64,000 bases of DNA from Rhodanobacteraceae bacterium (GCA_016713135.1 JADJPR010000002.1:372001-436000), one strand, 5' to 3'; counted from the first letter of the stretch, positions 1-11,514 are shown. The notes: generated from the letters alone by a model not told the origin. Numbers and translations are program-made.

Positions 1-101
1 TTAGGCTGTGGCTGTTGCCGGAGGGTGCATGCCAGCGCCCGGCATCGGTGGCTTCCTGCGGATGGCTGGTGGATACGGGTGTTGCAGCCGGGAGTGGTGC
101 C

Positions 102-527
102 TTGAGCGACGGGGGCAGTACCGCCACCATCGTGCTGATCGAAGACGACAGCGTTCAATCCGAGCTGATCCAGCTCGCGGCGTTGGAAGCGGGTCTGCGG
201 GCGGCCATGCACTGTGTCAGCGACGGCCGCGAAGGTCTGCGGCGGCTGCGCCGGTGGATCGACCGCAGCGAGGTCCCGGCGCCGGATCTGGTGCTGCTCG
301 ACATCAAGCTACCGGGGATGAACGGCATCGAGATCCTGCAGGCATTGCAAGCGGACGGCAACGCAGTCCCGTTCCCGATCGTGATGCTCACCTCGTCGAA
401 AATCGCGGATGACCTGATCGACTCCTTCGGTCATGGTGCGGTGAGCTACTTCGTCAAGCCGTCCGGGTTTGCGGAGCTGATCCGGCTGATGGACACCATC
501 GGGCGTCGCTGGCTCGACCGGAACTGA
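102..527 (+). CDS. Single-domain response regulator (CheY-like receiver)
   Basis: A 141-residue protein consisting only of a receiver domain. The acidic pair EDD follows the first beta strand (IVLIEDD), the phospho-acceptor Asp lies in LVLLDIKLPG, the conserved Thr/Ser in VMLTSS and the Lys in FVKPSG. There is no output domain, so it should act by protein contact in a phosphorelay. The TTG at 102 is chosen because GGGAG lies about 7 bases upstream and the receiver fold starts about ten residues later; an ATG further upstream would add about 29 residues of non-receiver sequence. A stop in another frame (TGA at 103-105) overlaps this TTG, so an upstream gene, perhaps the partner kinase, could be coupled, but too little of it is in the window to identify. 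Confidence 0.8.
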   Translation: MSDGGSTATIVLIEDDSVQSELIQLAALEAGLRAAMHCVSDGREGLRRLRRWIDRSEVPAPDLVLLDIKLPGMNGIEILQALQADGNAVPFPIVMLTSSKIADDLIDSFGHGAVSYFVKPSGFAELIRLMDTIGRRWLDRN

Positions 528-580
528 GCCCGAAACCGACGCCAATCCGCGTTGTTCCATTTTCTGTCCGAGGTTTCCGG

Positions 581-1243
581 ATGACCGGCAAGCTGCTCAA
601 CACCCTTCTGCGTCAGGCCACCGTTCGATTCCCCGCACCCGCAATGCCCGCGATCCGGAGCGCCCTGGCGAAGCTCGGCGCACCCTCTCTGACTCCACTG
701 TACGAGAGCTTCAATGGCGGCTATTTCTTCGGAGGCGCGCTGGAGATCTTCCCGGTGGGGACCAGCCACTACACCGAGATCGAGTCCTGGAACGATGCCG
801 CGGGATGGCGCAAGGATTTCGACCAGGATCTGGACGGCATCGTGTTCTTTGCCCATGACCTGTTCTGTTTCCCCTATGGCGTGCGCGGAGAAGCCGTCGT
901 CCGGTTGAACCATGAGACCGGCGAAATCGAGCCCCTGGCGGCTACCCTGACGCTCTTTCTTGAGCAGTTGCTGGACGAATGCGATTACTACTCCGGGCAA
1001 TCGCTGCTGGAGGAATGGGAGGAGGAACACGGTCCTCTGCCGATTGGCCAGCGGCTATTCGCCAAAATGCCCTTCGTCCTGGGCGGCGACTGGGAGACCG
1101 ACAACCTGTGGGCCTCGGAACCGCTCCCGGTGCTGGCGTTCCGGGCCTTTTGTGCGAAGCACCTGAAGGGCAAGGCCGATGGCACGCGGGTCTCTATCAG
1201 CCTGCCGAACGGCAAGCGGTTGCGGGGTGTCCTGCAGCGATAG
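581..1243 (+). CDS. SUKH/SMI1-KNR4-like protein
   Basis: A 220-residue soluble protein without signal peptide or membrane segment. The stretch LYESFNGGYFFGGALEIFP followed by a W-rich acidic segment and a later DLFCFPYG block resembles the SMI1/KNR4 (SUKH) fold, in which an N-terminal helix leads to a Y-x-x-FNGG-type motif. SUKH proteins are often immunity proteins against contact-dependent or type VI toxins, or general adaptors. No toxin gene lies beside it here, so an immunity role is only a possibility. The ATG has CGAGG about 8 bases upstream. It follows the response regulator by 53 bases on the same strand and ends just before the convergent kinase gene. Confidence 0.6.
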   Translation: MTGKLLNTLLRQATVRFPAPAMPAIRSALAKLGAPSLTPLYESFNGGYFFGGALEIFPVGTSHYTEIESWNDAAGWRKDFDQDLDGIVFFAHDLFCFPYGVRGEAVVRLNHETGEIEPLAATLTLFLEQLLDECDYYSGQSLLEEWEEEHGPLPIGQRLFAKMPFVLGGDWETDNLWASEPLPVLAFRAFCAKHLKGKADGTRVSISLPNGKRLRGVLQR

Positions 1244-1261
1244 CGTCGGCGCTGCCGGCGC

Positions 1262-3833
<2,572 letters not shown>

Positions 3834-3841
<8 letters not shown>

Positions 3842-4650
3842 TGCGCGGCGTCTCCGGCCCAGGGTTGGGCCGATGCTGCCATGCGTGGGCGCGAAAATGC
3901 CGCTGCAGCGCGAGTACGAAGTGGCCGTCCATCTCCGTCGTGTTGTGGTCAGTGTCCAGCCACTGCACGGATGGATGCTGCGGGAAGGCGCGAGCGAGGC
4001 GCTCGGCGTGCACCGGCGGAATGATCTCGTCCTGGCGCGCGACCAGCAGCAGGGTCTGCGCCGTGCACCTTCTTGGCGTCGACTGCTGCGTCGAAGCGCT
4101 CGCGCAGCAGCCAGCGCACCGGCATCCACGGGTAATGATGGCCGGCGACCGCCATCAGGCTGTCGTAGGGCGTGATCAGCGCCAGCCGGCCGATGCTGCG
4201 CCGCGCCGCCAGGTGCAGCGCCACGCCGGTGCCGACGCTGCGCGCGAGCACATCAACGGTCGCGTGCGCCGCGATGATGTGGTCGTACAGCGCGAGCGCG
4301 TCGCCCTTGAGCGCGGTTTCGCCGGGGCTGCCCTCGCTGGCGCCATAGCCGCGGTACGCAACCAGGTAGACCGTGTGCCGCGGGAACCAGCGCGCGTAGC
4401 GCTCGCGCTGCCAGCCGATCTCTTCAGCATTGCCGCCGAAATACAGCAGGGCGCGCGGCTGGCCGGGATTGAGGCGCCAACCGCGCAGGACCACGCCATC
4501 GCGATCGAGCGCGAAGTCGGTGCTGGATGCGGGAACCCGCGTGGCCTGCGGCTGGTAGAGCATCTGCCGCTGCAGCAGGAACAGCAGCGCACACAGCACC
4601 AGATAGGCGAGGAGAAGGGTGGTGGCCAGGCTGGTCAGCATGCGCTTCAT
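3834..4650 (-). pseudogene. Membrane-anchored alpha/beta hydrolase, frame-broken
   Basis: An alpha/beta hydrolase of the BEM46/YfhR type. The ATG at 4650 begins MKRMLTSLATTLLLAYLVL, a signal-anchor helix. It continues with LLYFGGNAEE (oxyanion region), VAYRGYGASEGSPGE and LARSVGTGVALHL, where the nucleophile Ser sits in a S-V-G-T-G elbow. Near 4045-4065 the frame shifts by +1: the expected continuation TLLLVARQDEIIPPVH and the catalytic-His segment LDTDHNTTEMDGHF are in another frame, ending at a TGA at 3836-3834. That restored end overlaps the kinase start by 8 bases, which supports the original frame. Here one base appears extra (or two missing). As written the protein loses its acid and His residues. 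It may be a real pseudogene or a sequence error. Confidence 0.75.
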
Positions 4651-4763
4651 CGGATCGGCACCGGGGACTTCCGCCGCGACGATACGCCGGTGTCCACCGG
4701 CGTGATCTCCCGGCCTGCCCGCTTGCGTACTGGACGGACAAGGCAATCCCAAGGAGCAACCCG

Positions 4764-6320
4764 ATGACCCTGAGCAAGCCGCGCGCTGCGCTCGCCCGTA
4801 CCCTCGTTTGCGCGCTGACGGCCGTCAGCGCCAGCGCCGTCGCCGGCAATCCGCCGCTCGATGGCCTTCCCGACCCCGGATTCGGCACCGCCGGGCGCGC
4901 GATCATCGATGTCACCAGCCAGGCGGCGCAGGGCGAATACGCGGTGGCGATCGCACAAGCGCCGTCGGGCACGCTCTATGTCGGGGGCGGCGGCTTCAAC
5001 TCCGGGCGTTTCGTCATCGCGCGGCTGAACCCGGACGGATCACGCGTGACCAACTTCGGTACCAACGGGCTGGCGCGCGACAGGCCCTCCGGCGACGCCT
5101 CGCTGACCTTCCTGCTGGGCGACCTGAAGACCGCTGCCGACGGCAAGCCGCTGGCCACCGGCTGGGCCATCGGCCCGGACGACTCGGACGTGGTGCTGTG
5201 CCGCTACAACGTCGCCGGCAACCTGGACACCAGCTTCGGCGGCGACGGTTGCGTGCGCCCCGAGCTGGACTTGATCGCCAATGGCAGCGAGACCGCACAG
5301 GCGCTCGCGGTGCTGGCAGACGGCAAGTTCCTGATCGCCGGCAGCATCGAGACGCCGAACTTCAACAACCCGGGCAACTCGGCGCTGCTGCTGCGGCTGA
5401 ATGCCGATGGCAGTGTCGACCAGGGTTTCGGCGTCAACGGACTGCGCACGCTGACTGTCGACAACGGCACCACCAGCGCGCGCTCGATCGCGCTCGGCAG
5501 CGATGGCTCGATCTACCTCGGCGGCACTTTCAAGCCGGCCAGCAGTCCGAATGACTTCGAGCGCTTCGTCGCCAAGTACACGGCGAATGGTGCGCTGGTG
5601 GGGGGGTTCGGTGCCAATGGCGTTGCCGAGATCAGCTTCGACGACTTCGACGTCAACGAGGAAACCTTGGACTATGCCGGGTCGCTGCTGGTCGATGCGC
5701 AAGACCGGATATACGACTGCGGCGCCAGCCGCAGCTTCAACCCCGGCACGCTGTTGGTGTTCTCCGCTGCGCGCCTGACGCCGCAGGGCCAGCCCGATGG
5801 CAGCTTCGGCAGCGGCGGACGCATCTACCGCACCTTCAACGATCTCTACAACGTCAGTTACGTCAACGGCTGCGCGCTGCAGGGCAGCAAGCTGGTCGCG
5901 GCACTGCACACCGGCAACACCGGCCCCGGCAGCGACTTCCGCCTGGCGCTGATGCGCCTGGCCGAGGACGGCAGCGGCGACCCGAGCTTCGGCGCCGGCG
6001 GCTCAATCGAGTACCCGATCGACCTCGGCGGCAACGGCATCGGCCACGAATTCGGCGTCGGCGTGATCAACCAAGGTGAGCACCTGCTGGTGCTGGGCTC
6101 GGCCTCACCGAATCCGTCGGTGGCCGACGGCCCCTATAGCTACGCGGTGGTGCGCGCACTGCGCGACGAGGTGTTCCGCGGCGGCTTGGGTGGCGGGGGG
6201 GGGGGCCCGCGTCTCCGCGTTCAAGCGCTGACGCGATCTCACAACAGCGCGAGGGTCTCGCGCGCGATCACCTGTTCCTCGTCGGTGGCGATCACGTGCA
6301 CGGCGATGCGACTGTCGTGA
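4764..6320 (+). CDS. Secreted delta-60 repeat beta-propeller-like protein
   Basis: The ATG at 4764 has an AAGGAG site at 4751 and starts a signal peptide (positively charged MTLSKPR, hydrophobic ALARTLVCALTAVSASAVAG). The mature part carries seven copies of the delta-60 repeat signature, of the type D-x-x-FG-x-x-G (for example DPGFGTAG, DTSFGGDG, DQGFGVNG, DGSFGSGG, DPSFGAGG), each preceded by a LARLNPDGS-like strand. This family is secreted and of unknown function, probably a beta-propeller. The 3' end is uncertain. A run of eleven G at 6195-6205 sets the frame; as written the protein runs to 6320 with an Arg/Ser-rich tail into the ackA 3' end. With 10 or 13 G it would end at 6231 with ARVSAFKR, leaving ackA free. 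Confidence 0.8.
   Translation: MTLSKPRAALARTLVCALTAVSASAVAGNPPLDGLPDPGFGTAGRAIIDVTSQAAQGEYAVAIAQAPSGTLYVGGGGFNSGRFVIARLNPDGSRVTNFGTNGLARDRPSGDASLTFLLGDLKTAADGKPLATGWAIGPDDSDVVLCRYNVAGNLDTSFGGDGCVRPELDLIANGSETAQALAVLADGKFLIAGSIETPNFNNPGNSALLLRLNADGSVDQGFGVNGLRTLTVDNGTTSARSIALGSDGSIYLGGTFKPASSPNDFERFVAKYTANGALVGGFGANGVAEISFDDFDVNEETLDYAGSLLVDAQDRIYDCGASRSFNPGTLLVFSAARLTPQGQPDGSFGSGGRIYRTFNDLYNVSYVNGCALQGSKLVAALHTGNTGPGSDFRLALMRLAEDGSGDPSFGAGGSIEYPIDLGGNGIGHEFGVGVINQGEHLLVLGSASPNPSVADGPYSYAVVRALRDEVFRGGLGGGGGGPRLRVQALTRSHNSARVSRAITCSSSVAITCTAMRLS
6195..6205 (+). repeat. G11 homopolymer tract inside a coding region
   Basis: Eleven consecutive G near the 3' end of the delta-60 repeat gene. The number of G decides which of three C-termini is read (stops at 6231, 6320 or further downstream). 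It could be a phase-variable tract or a length error. Confidence 0.9.
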
Positions 6321-7393
6321 CGGCTGATGCGCACCGCGTTCGCCGCGTTGGCCGCGGGGTCGAGCGTGACGCCGAGCCAGCCGAGGCGCTCCACCACCGC
6401 AGCGCGAACCGGCGCGGCGTGCTCGCCGATGCCGGCGGTGAACACCAACGCGTCGAGGCCACCGAGCGTGGCTGCCAGCGCGCCGACCTCGCGCACGATG
6501 CGGTGCACGAAGTGTTCGATGGCGGCGCGCGCACCCGGAACATCGCTGGCGAGCAGCACACGCATGTCGCTCGACACGCCGGAAATACCGAGCAACCCCG
6601 AGCGCCGATAGAGCAACTCTTCCAGCGCAGCGGCGTCCATTCCGTGCGCCGCCATCAGGTGCAGCAGCACGCCCGGATCGACCTGGCCGCAGCGGGTGGC
6701 CATCGGAATCCCGTCCAGCGCAGAGAACCCCATGCTGCTGGCGACGCTGCGGCCGGCTTCCAGCGCGCACAGGCTGGCGCCGTTGCCGAGGTGCAGCACG
6801 ATGGTCTTGCCGGCCGCCGCGCGCGCATCGACCTGCGGCAACACGGCAGCGATGTACTCGTAGGAGAGCCCGTGAAAACCGTAGCGACGGATGCCCTGCC
6901 GGTGCAGCGCATCCGGCAGGGCATAGCGCTGCTCGACCTCGGCGTGGCTGCGGTGGAAGGCGGTGTCGAAGCACGCCACTTGCGGCAGTTCGGGATGGCG
7001 CAGCGCGATCTCGCGGATTGCCGCCAGGTTGTGCGGCTGATGCAGTGGCGCCAGGGGCACCAGCGCCTCCAGCGCGGCGAGCACCTGCGCATCGACCCGA
7101 ACCGGCGCGGCGAGGTCCATGCCGCCATGCACCACGCGGTGACCTACCGCGTCATATCCATGGCCGGTACGCGCCAGGTGGTCCAGCAGCCAGTCAAGCG
7201 CCTCTGCCTGGCCCGCTTCGCTCAAGCCAAGCTCGGGCAACACGCTGCCATCGCTGCTGCGCCCACTGAAACGCGGGGCGCCGCCAATGTCACTGACGCT
7301 CCCGCGAACGCGCACGGCCAGCGTGCCACGGGCACCGTCGTAAAGCGCGAACTTCAGGCTGGACGAACCGGCGTTGAGTACCAGCACGCGCAT
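6239..7393 (-). CDS. ackA: Acetate kinase
   Basis: A 384-residue protein starting MRVLVLNAGSSSLKFALYDG, the ASKHA phosphate-1 motif of acetate kinases. It also has VGHRVVHGG, CFDTAFH, YGFHGLSYEY, LHLGNGAS and FTAGIGEHA, all in the expected order. It converts acetyl phosphate and ADP to acetate and ATP (reversible), in the cytoplasm. It is a little shorter than the usual 400 residues but has all the motifs. It lies 3 bases downstream of the phosphotransacylase gene, so the two form an operon that interconverts acyl-CoA and the free acid with ATP gain. Because the partner is of the phosphate-butyryltransferase-like type, propionate or butyrate cannot be excluded as substrate. Confidence 0.95.
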   Translation of the reverse strand: MRVLVLNAGSSSLKFALYDGARGTLAVRVRGSVSDIGGAPRFSGRSSDGSVLPELGLSEAGQAEALDWLLDHLARTGHGYDAVGHRVVHGGMDLAAPVRVDAQVLAALEALVPLAPLHQPHNLAAIREIALRHPELPQVACFDTAFHRSHAEVEQRYALPDALHRQGIRRYGFHGLSYEYIAAVLPQVDARAAAGKTIVLHLGNGASLCALEAGRSVASSMGFSALDGIPMATRCGQVDPGVLLHLMAAHGMDAAALEELLYRRSGLLGISGVSSDMRVLLASDVPGARAAIEHFVHRIVREVGALAATLGGLDALVFTAGIGEHAAPVRAAVVERLGWLGVTLDPAANAANAVRISRHDSRIAVHVIATDEEQVIARETLALL

Positions 7394-7396
7394 TGC

Positions 7397-8347
7397 TCAG
7401 GCGCCACTCAAGGCCGATTTCATCCGCTGCGTCCGGTGATGCACCAGCAGCACCGCGATCGCGACCGAGGCCAGACGCGCCTCCAGCGTGTCGGCGCGGC
7501 TGGTCAGGATGATCGGCACGCGTGCGCCGACAACGATTCCGGCCGCATCCGCGTCAGCCATGAAGGACAAGCTCTTCGCCAGCATGTTGCCGGCCTCGAG
7601 GTCCGGCGCGATCAGGATGTCGGCACGACCGGCGACTGGCGAATCGAGCTTCTTGATGCGCGCAGCAGTCAGGCTCACCGCATTGTCCAACGCCAGCGGA
7701 CCATCCAGCAGCCCACCGGTGATCTGTCCGCGATCGGCCATCTTGCACAGCGCGGCTGCCTCGATGGTCGACTGGATCTTCGGGTTGACCGACTCGGTGG
7801 CAGACAGGATGGCCACCTTGGGCTGGGGATTGCCCAACGCCTGCGCCAGGTCGATCGCGTTCTGCACGATGTCGACTTTCTCTGCCAGCGTCGGAAAGAT
7901 GTTGATCGCCGCGTCGGCGATGATCACCACGCGATCGAGGAGCGGCACATCCATCACGAAGCAGTGGCTGATGCGCCGTTCGGTACGCAACCCGGCTTCG
8001 CGCGACACCACCGATCCCAGCAGCTCATCGGTGTGCAGGCTGCCTTTCATCAGCATGGTCGCACGGCCTTGGGCCACGAGCTGGGTCCCGCGCGCTGCAG
8101 ATTCATGGCTGTGCGCCGTATCGATCAGCTCATAGGGCGTGATATCGAGCCCGGCCTCGGCGGCGGCCGCCTCGATGCGTGCCCGCGGCCCGACCAGGAT
8201 CGGCTTGATCAAGCCCATCTGGGCGGCACGGATCGCGCCGGAAAGCGACGGCTCGTCGCAGGGATGCACGATTGCGCAGGGTTCGTCCGGCAGGTCGATG
8301 CAGAAATCGATGAGGCGCTGGTACTTGGAGTGTCGAGGCTCGTTCAT
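7397..8347 (-). CDS. Phosphate acetyl/butyryltransferase
   Basis: A 316-residue protein of the PTA_PTB family, starting MNEPRHSKYQRLIDFC at the ATG at 8347. Recognisable blocks are AIVHPCDEPSLSGAIRAA, IKPILVGP, LMKGSLHTDELL, RRISHCFVMD, IADAAINIFP and VGARVPIILTSRAD. It resembles the C-terminal part of proteins annotated as bifunctional enoyl-CoA hydratase/phosphate acetyltransferase, but the MaoC-like hydratase half is missing. The enzyme exchanges CoA for phosphate on a short acyl-CoA and passes acyl phosphate to the kinase encoded 3 bases downstream. The ORF could be extended 23 codons upstream, but that part is rich in Arg and lacks family similarity. It is transcribed divergently from the heparinase-like gene. 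Confidence 0.88.
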   Translation of the reverse strand: MNEPRHSKYQRLIDFCIDLPDEPCAIVHPCDEPSLSGAIRAAQMGLIKPILVGPRARIEAAAAEAGLDITPYELIDTAHSHESAARGTQLVAQGRATMLMKGSLHTDELLGSVVSREAGLRTERRISHCFVMDVPLLDRVVIIADAAINIFPTLAEKVDIVQNAIDLAQALGNPQPKVAILSATESVNPKIQSTIEAAALCKMADRGQITGGLLDGPLALDNAVSLTAARIKKLDSPVAGRADILIAPDLEAGNMLAKSLSFMADADAAGIVVGARVPIILTSRADTLEARLASVAIAVLLVHHRTQRMKSALSGA

Positions 8348-8464
8348 CGATGCAGTATGTCCCAACCCGCCACGAGACCGCGCTCGAACCCAGGCAAGGA
8401 ACACACTCCGGCGCACCGGTTCGCGCTAACCTTTGCACCGATCCTTCACACAGGTCACCAAGTG

Positions 8465-10549
8465 ATGCCGAAATTCCTGCCGCTCCTGGCCTGTCTCATC
8501 GCCTGCAGCGCGGGCGCCGCCAATCTGCAGATTCCGACAGGCCATCCGCGCCTGTGGTTCGGCAATGCCGCGCGCCTGACGCAGGCGCAGGCCCACTTCA
8601 GCACGACACCGTTCACACCGCAGGGCAGCGACATCCAGTTCGAGCGCGCGCTGCGCGGCCTGCTGACCGCCAACAACGCCGATTGCGACGCCGCCGTCAG
8701 CCACCTCACCGGCTGGCTGGTCGAGAACAACGGCAGCCGGCGCGACGCGCTGCGCCAACAGGGCGAGGAACTGCTGGTCATCTACGACTGGTGCCACCAG
8801 CGGATGTCGCCGGCGCAGATTGCCACCCTGGTGACACGCTGGAACGGCTACCTCGACAGCGAGATCGCAGATGGTTTCGCCAACCAGGGCGCCGAGGCCA
8901 ACAACTACTGGTGGGGACGCACGCGCAATGCCTTGATGTGGGGCATCGCCAGCTACGGCGACAACCCGCGCGCCCAGGAGTACATCGACCACGCGCTGGA
9001 TGTGCGCCTGGACCAGTGGTTCGCCGGCTGGTACCAGGACTTCGGCCGCGGTGGGGTGTTCCCCGAGGGCGGCGACTACGGCGTGGTCAGCCTGAGCTAT
9101 CCGTTGATTCCCTTCGCCAGCGCGGCCGATTTCGGCTACGACCCCTATGCCCGGACGCCCTATTTCCGCGAGGCGATATACGCCCTGCTCTACGGCACCA
9201 CGCCGGGGCCGACCACGGTCAGCGGCAGCTGGTCCGGCGGTCCGCTGCTGTTCCCGTTCAACGACGACGAGAACTTCCACCTGGGCGGCACGATCAACGC
9301 ACGCGAGTACCTCGGTGACTTCGCGCGCTTCATGGGCACGCGCCTGCCCGCGCTCGGCAATGCGCGCCACGCGCGCGCCTGGCTGGCGCAGACCGGTGCC
9401 GGGCGCCGCTGGCTGTTCGACGCGCTCGGCGGCACTGGCAGTGTCGCCGACTACGGCGAACTGCCGCTCGACTACTACGCCCCGGGCGCCGGGGTGCTCG
9501 ACAGCCGCACCAGCCACGACGCCAGCGCGATGGCCGTGCACCTGCAGCTCGGCACCCCGGGGCACATCGAACACCGGCATTACGACGGCGGCAGTTTCCA
9601 GGTCTGGCGCAAGGGCCGCTTCCTGACCCGCGAGAGCGCCGGCTATTCGGACCAGCTGCGCGGCTTCATGGGCACCGGCAGCATCGACACCGAACACCCG
9701 CTGGCGCACAACACGCTGCTGTTCGAAGGCTGGAATACCGGGCGCTGGGTCGGCAGCGGGCCGCGCGTGATCCCGCCGGGTGGCGACCGCGGCGAGAACC
9801 CGCGGGGCCTGCCGGATGTGGTGCGGCTGCAGCACGCGCCTCAGTTCAGTTTCGTCGCCATCGACTACTCCGACGCCTACCGCAACATGCCGGACAGTAG
9901 GGTCGACTGGCCCTACGCCGACAAGGCGGTGCGCGAATTCGTGTTCATCCGCCCGCTTGAGGCGCTGGTGATCCTCGACCGCATGCGCGGATCGGCCGAT
10001 TCGCTGTTGCCCTGGTACAACGGCGGCGGCTGGCTGCTGAGCGGTCCGCATCTGACCGCGGACCAGGTGCGGCGCACCTTCGTCATGCACTTCGAGACCC
10101 AGCCGACCGCCAGCGGCAACCGGCTCTCCGCTGTTCTGGGGTCGCAGACGGCAGAGTTGATCACCTTGCTGCCGGCTGCGCCGAGCTTCCGTCTGATCGA
10201 CGAGGATCTGCCCGGCGACGAGCAGGCGGGGCAGTACCGGCTGGAACTGGATTCGATCGGCAGCGCGGAGAGTTACTTCCTCAACGTCGTGACCGGTTAC
10301 GACAACGGTGAAGCCCAACTCGGCGCCGCGCTGGTCGACAACGGGAGCAACTGGACCCTGAGCCTGAGCCATCCGACCCGAGGCAGCGCCAGCCTGACGC
10401 TGCAGAAGGGCATGGCCTCATCGGGTGGCAGCCTGACGGTCGGCGCCACGACCACCGCGCTGCGGGCCGACGCGCAAGGCATCGTCGTGACCGATGCGCG
10501 CCCGGTCTGGGCCGATGGCGATGCGCTGTTCGGCAACGGATTCGAGTAA
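8465..10549 (+). CDS. Secreted heparinase II/III-like protein with GFE tail
   Basis: A 694-residue protein. The signal peptide MPKFLPLLACLIACSAGA is followed by a mature start NLQIPTGHPRLWFG. The first half is alpha-helical and rich in Trp and Tyr (EANNYWWGRTRNALMWG, EGGDYGVVSLSYP), as in the alpha-toroid of polysaccharide lyases. The second half has the beta-sandwich signature of heparinase II/III-like domains (PGHIEHRHYDGGSFQVWRKG, LAHNTLLFEG), with His and Tyr residues that are candidates for catalysis. The protein ends ADGDALFGNGFE, a short C-terminal motif common on exported proteins in Lysobacterales that may be an anchoring or sorting signal. The substrate is unknown. The start at 8465 lies about 120 bases from the divergent phosphotransacylase start. 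Confidence 0.75.
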   Translation: MPKFLPLLACLIACSAGAANLQIPTGHPRLWFGNAARLTQAQAHFSTTPFTPQGSDIQFERALRGLLTANNADCDAAVSHLTGWLVENNGSRRDALRQQGEELLVIYDWCHQRMSPAQIATLVTRWNGYLDSEIADGFANQGAEANNYWWGRTRNALMWGIASYGDNPRAQEYIDHALDVRLDQWFAGWYQDFGRGGVFPEGGDYGVVSLSYPLIPFASAADFGYDPYARTPYFREAIYALLYGTTPGPTTVSGSWSGGPLLFPFNDDENFHLGGTINAREYLGDFARFMGTRLPALGNARHARAWLAQTGAGRRWLFDALGGTGSVADYGELPLDYYAPGAGVLDSRTSHDASAMAVHLQLGTPGHIEHRHYDGGSFQVWRKGRFLTRESAGYSDQLRGFMGTGSIDTEHPLAHNTLLFEGWNTGRWVGSGPRVIPPGGDRGENPRGLPDVVRLQHAPQFSFVAIDYSDAYRNMPDSRVDWPYADKAVREFVFIRPLEALVILDRMRGSADSLLPWYNGGGWLLSGPHLTADQVRRTFVMHFETQPTASGNRLSAVLGSQTAELITLLPAAPSFRLIDEDLPGDEQAGQYRLELDSIGSAESYFLNVVTGYDNGEAQLGAALVDNGSNWTLSLSHPTRGSASLTLQKGMASSGGSLTVGATTTALRADAQGIVVTDARPVWADGDALFGNGFE

Positions 10550-10596
10550 TCCTTCGACTTGCGTAGACTGGCGGGTTTCCACCCTGCGCCGATCGC

Positions 10597-11514
10597 ATGT
10601 CCCCGTGGCTGGCCATCAAGCGCGAACTGCGCGACCTGCTGTCGCTGTGGCTGGTGCCGGGCCTGGCCGCGGTGTTGCCATGGCACTGGTGCCTGGCGAT
10701 CTACTGGTGGCTGGCCGGAAGCCGGCTGCTGATGCGCGAGGAGGTCGGCGGCAGCCGCGGTGGACGCCAGATGCTCGGCCTCGCGGCGAACGATCCGGAG
10801 TTCGACCGCCGCTTCCGCTTCGGCTTCCTGCTGGAACACGCCGACCTGTTCCGCGCACTCGGACGCGGCTGGCGCGGCCTGGCGCGCACCATGCCGCTGA
10901 CGCGCCACGACACCGCGCCCGCCTCGGGCGGTTTGTGCTTCTTCTACAACTTCAACCAGGGCCTGCCGGCGCTGGCGACCCTGCGCGCCGCCGGCTACCA
11001 CGTCTACCTGGTCTACCGCTCGCTCGACGCCCGCCCGCCCGGCGTCGGCTGGCTGCGCTACGGCTACATGCGCCTGCGGCTGTGGATGGTCGCGCAGGTG
11101 TGCGGCAATGCCGGCATCGGCACCGGCGGCGCGCGCGAACGGATCGCCGCCACCATTGCGGACGGCGGCCTGGTGTGCGTGGCGGCGGATACCCCGCCGC
11201 GCCCCAACACCGGACTGGTGCCGGTGCGCTTCCCGGACGGACGCCCGGCCTGGTGGCGCAGCGGTGTGCTCAAGCTCGCCCTGCAACTGCCGGGTGCCAG
11301 GCGCTGCTTCAGCGTGCGCCTGGACTGGGCCACGCGCCAGCGCACGTTGGACCTGAAACTGCTGCCGCCCACCCAGGACCTGGGCGAACTGGTCGGCCAG
11401 TTGAACGAGGAATTCCTCGACATCCTGGCCGGGCAATCGGAGCTGTGGTTCTACTGGCCGGGCCCACAGGGCTTCTTCCAGTTCCCCGAGGGTGGGCGCC
11501 TGGATCTGGAATGA
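10597..11514 (+). CDS. LpxL/HtrB-like acyltransferase homologue lacking the catalytic His
   Basis: A 305-residue protein with a hydrophobic N-terminal segment (LLSLWLVPGLAAVLPWHWCLAIYWWLAG), as in membrane-bound LPLAT acyltransferases. The later blocks match the LpxL family layout: a loop followed by GLPALATLRAAGYHVYLVYR (in place of the usual H-x-G-N-W-E then a hydrophobic strand ending in VYR), and GGLVCVAADTPPRPNTGLVPVRFPDG (in place of G-x-x-A-x-L-x-DQ ... G-x-x-V-x-FFG). The H-x4-D/E catalytic motif is not present: the corresponding stretch reads FFYNFNQG. It may therefore be a non-catalytic or divergent relative, perhaps in lipid A or aryl-polyene lipid metabolism. It follows the heparinase-like gene by 47 bases. 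Confidence 0.6.
   Translation: MSPWLAIKRELRDLLSLWLVPGLAAVLPWHWCLAIYWWLAGSRLLMREEVGGSRGGRQMLGLAANDPEFDRRFRFGFLLEHADLFRALGRGWRGLARTMPLTRHDTAPASGGLCFFYNFNQGLPALATLRAAGYHVYLVYRSLDARPPGVGWLRYGYMRLRLWMVAQVCGNAGIGTGGARERIAATIADGGLVCVAADTPPRPNTGLVPVRFPDGRPAWWRSGVLKLALQLPGARRCFSVRLDWATRQRTLDLKLLPPTQDLGELVGQLNEEFLDILAGQSELWFYWPGPQGFFQFPEGGRLDLE

Noticed and set aside
6296..8464. Long upstream extension of the heparinase-like reading frame
   Set aside because: It runs antisense through ackA and the phosphotransacylase; the real protein starts at 8465 with a signal peptide.
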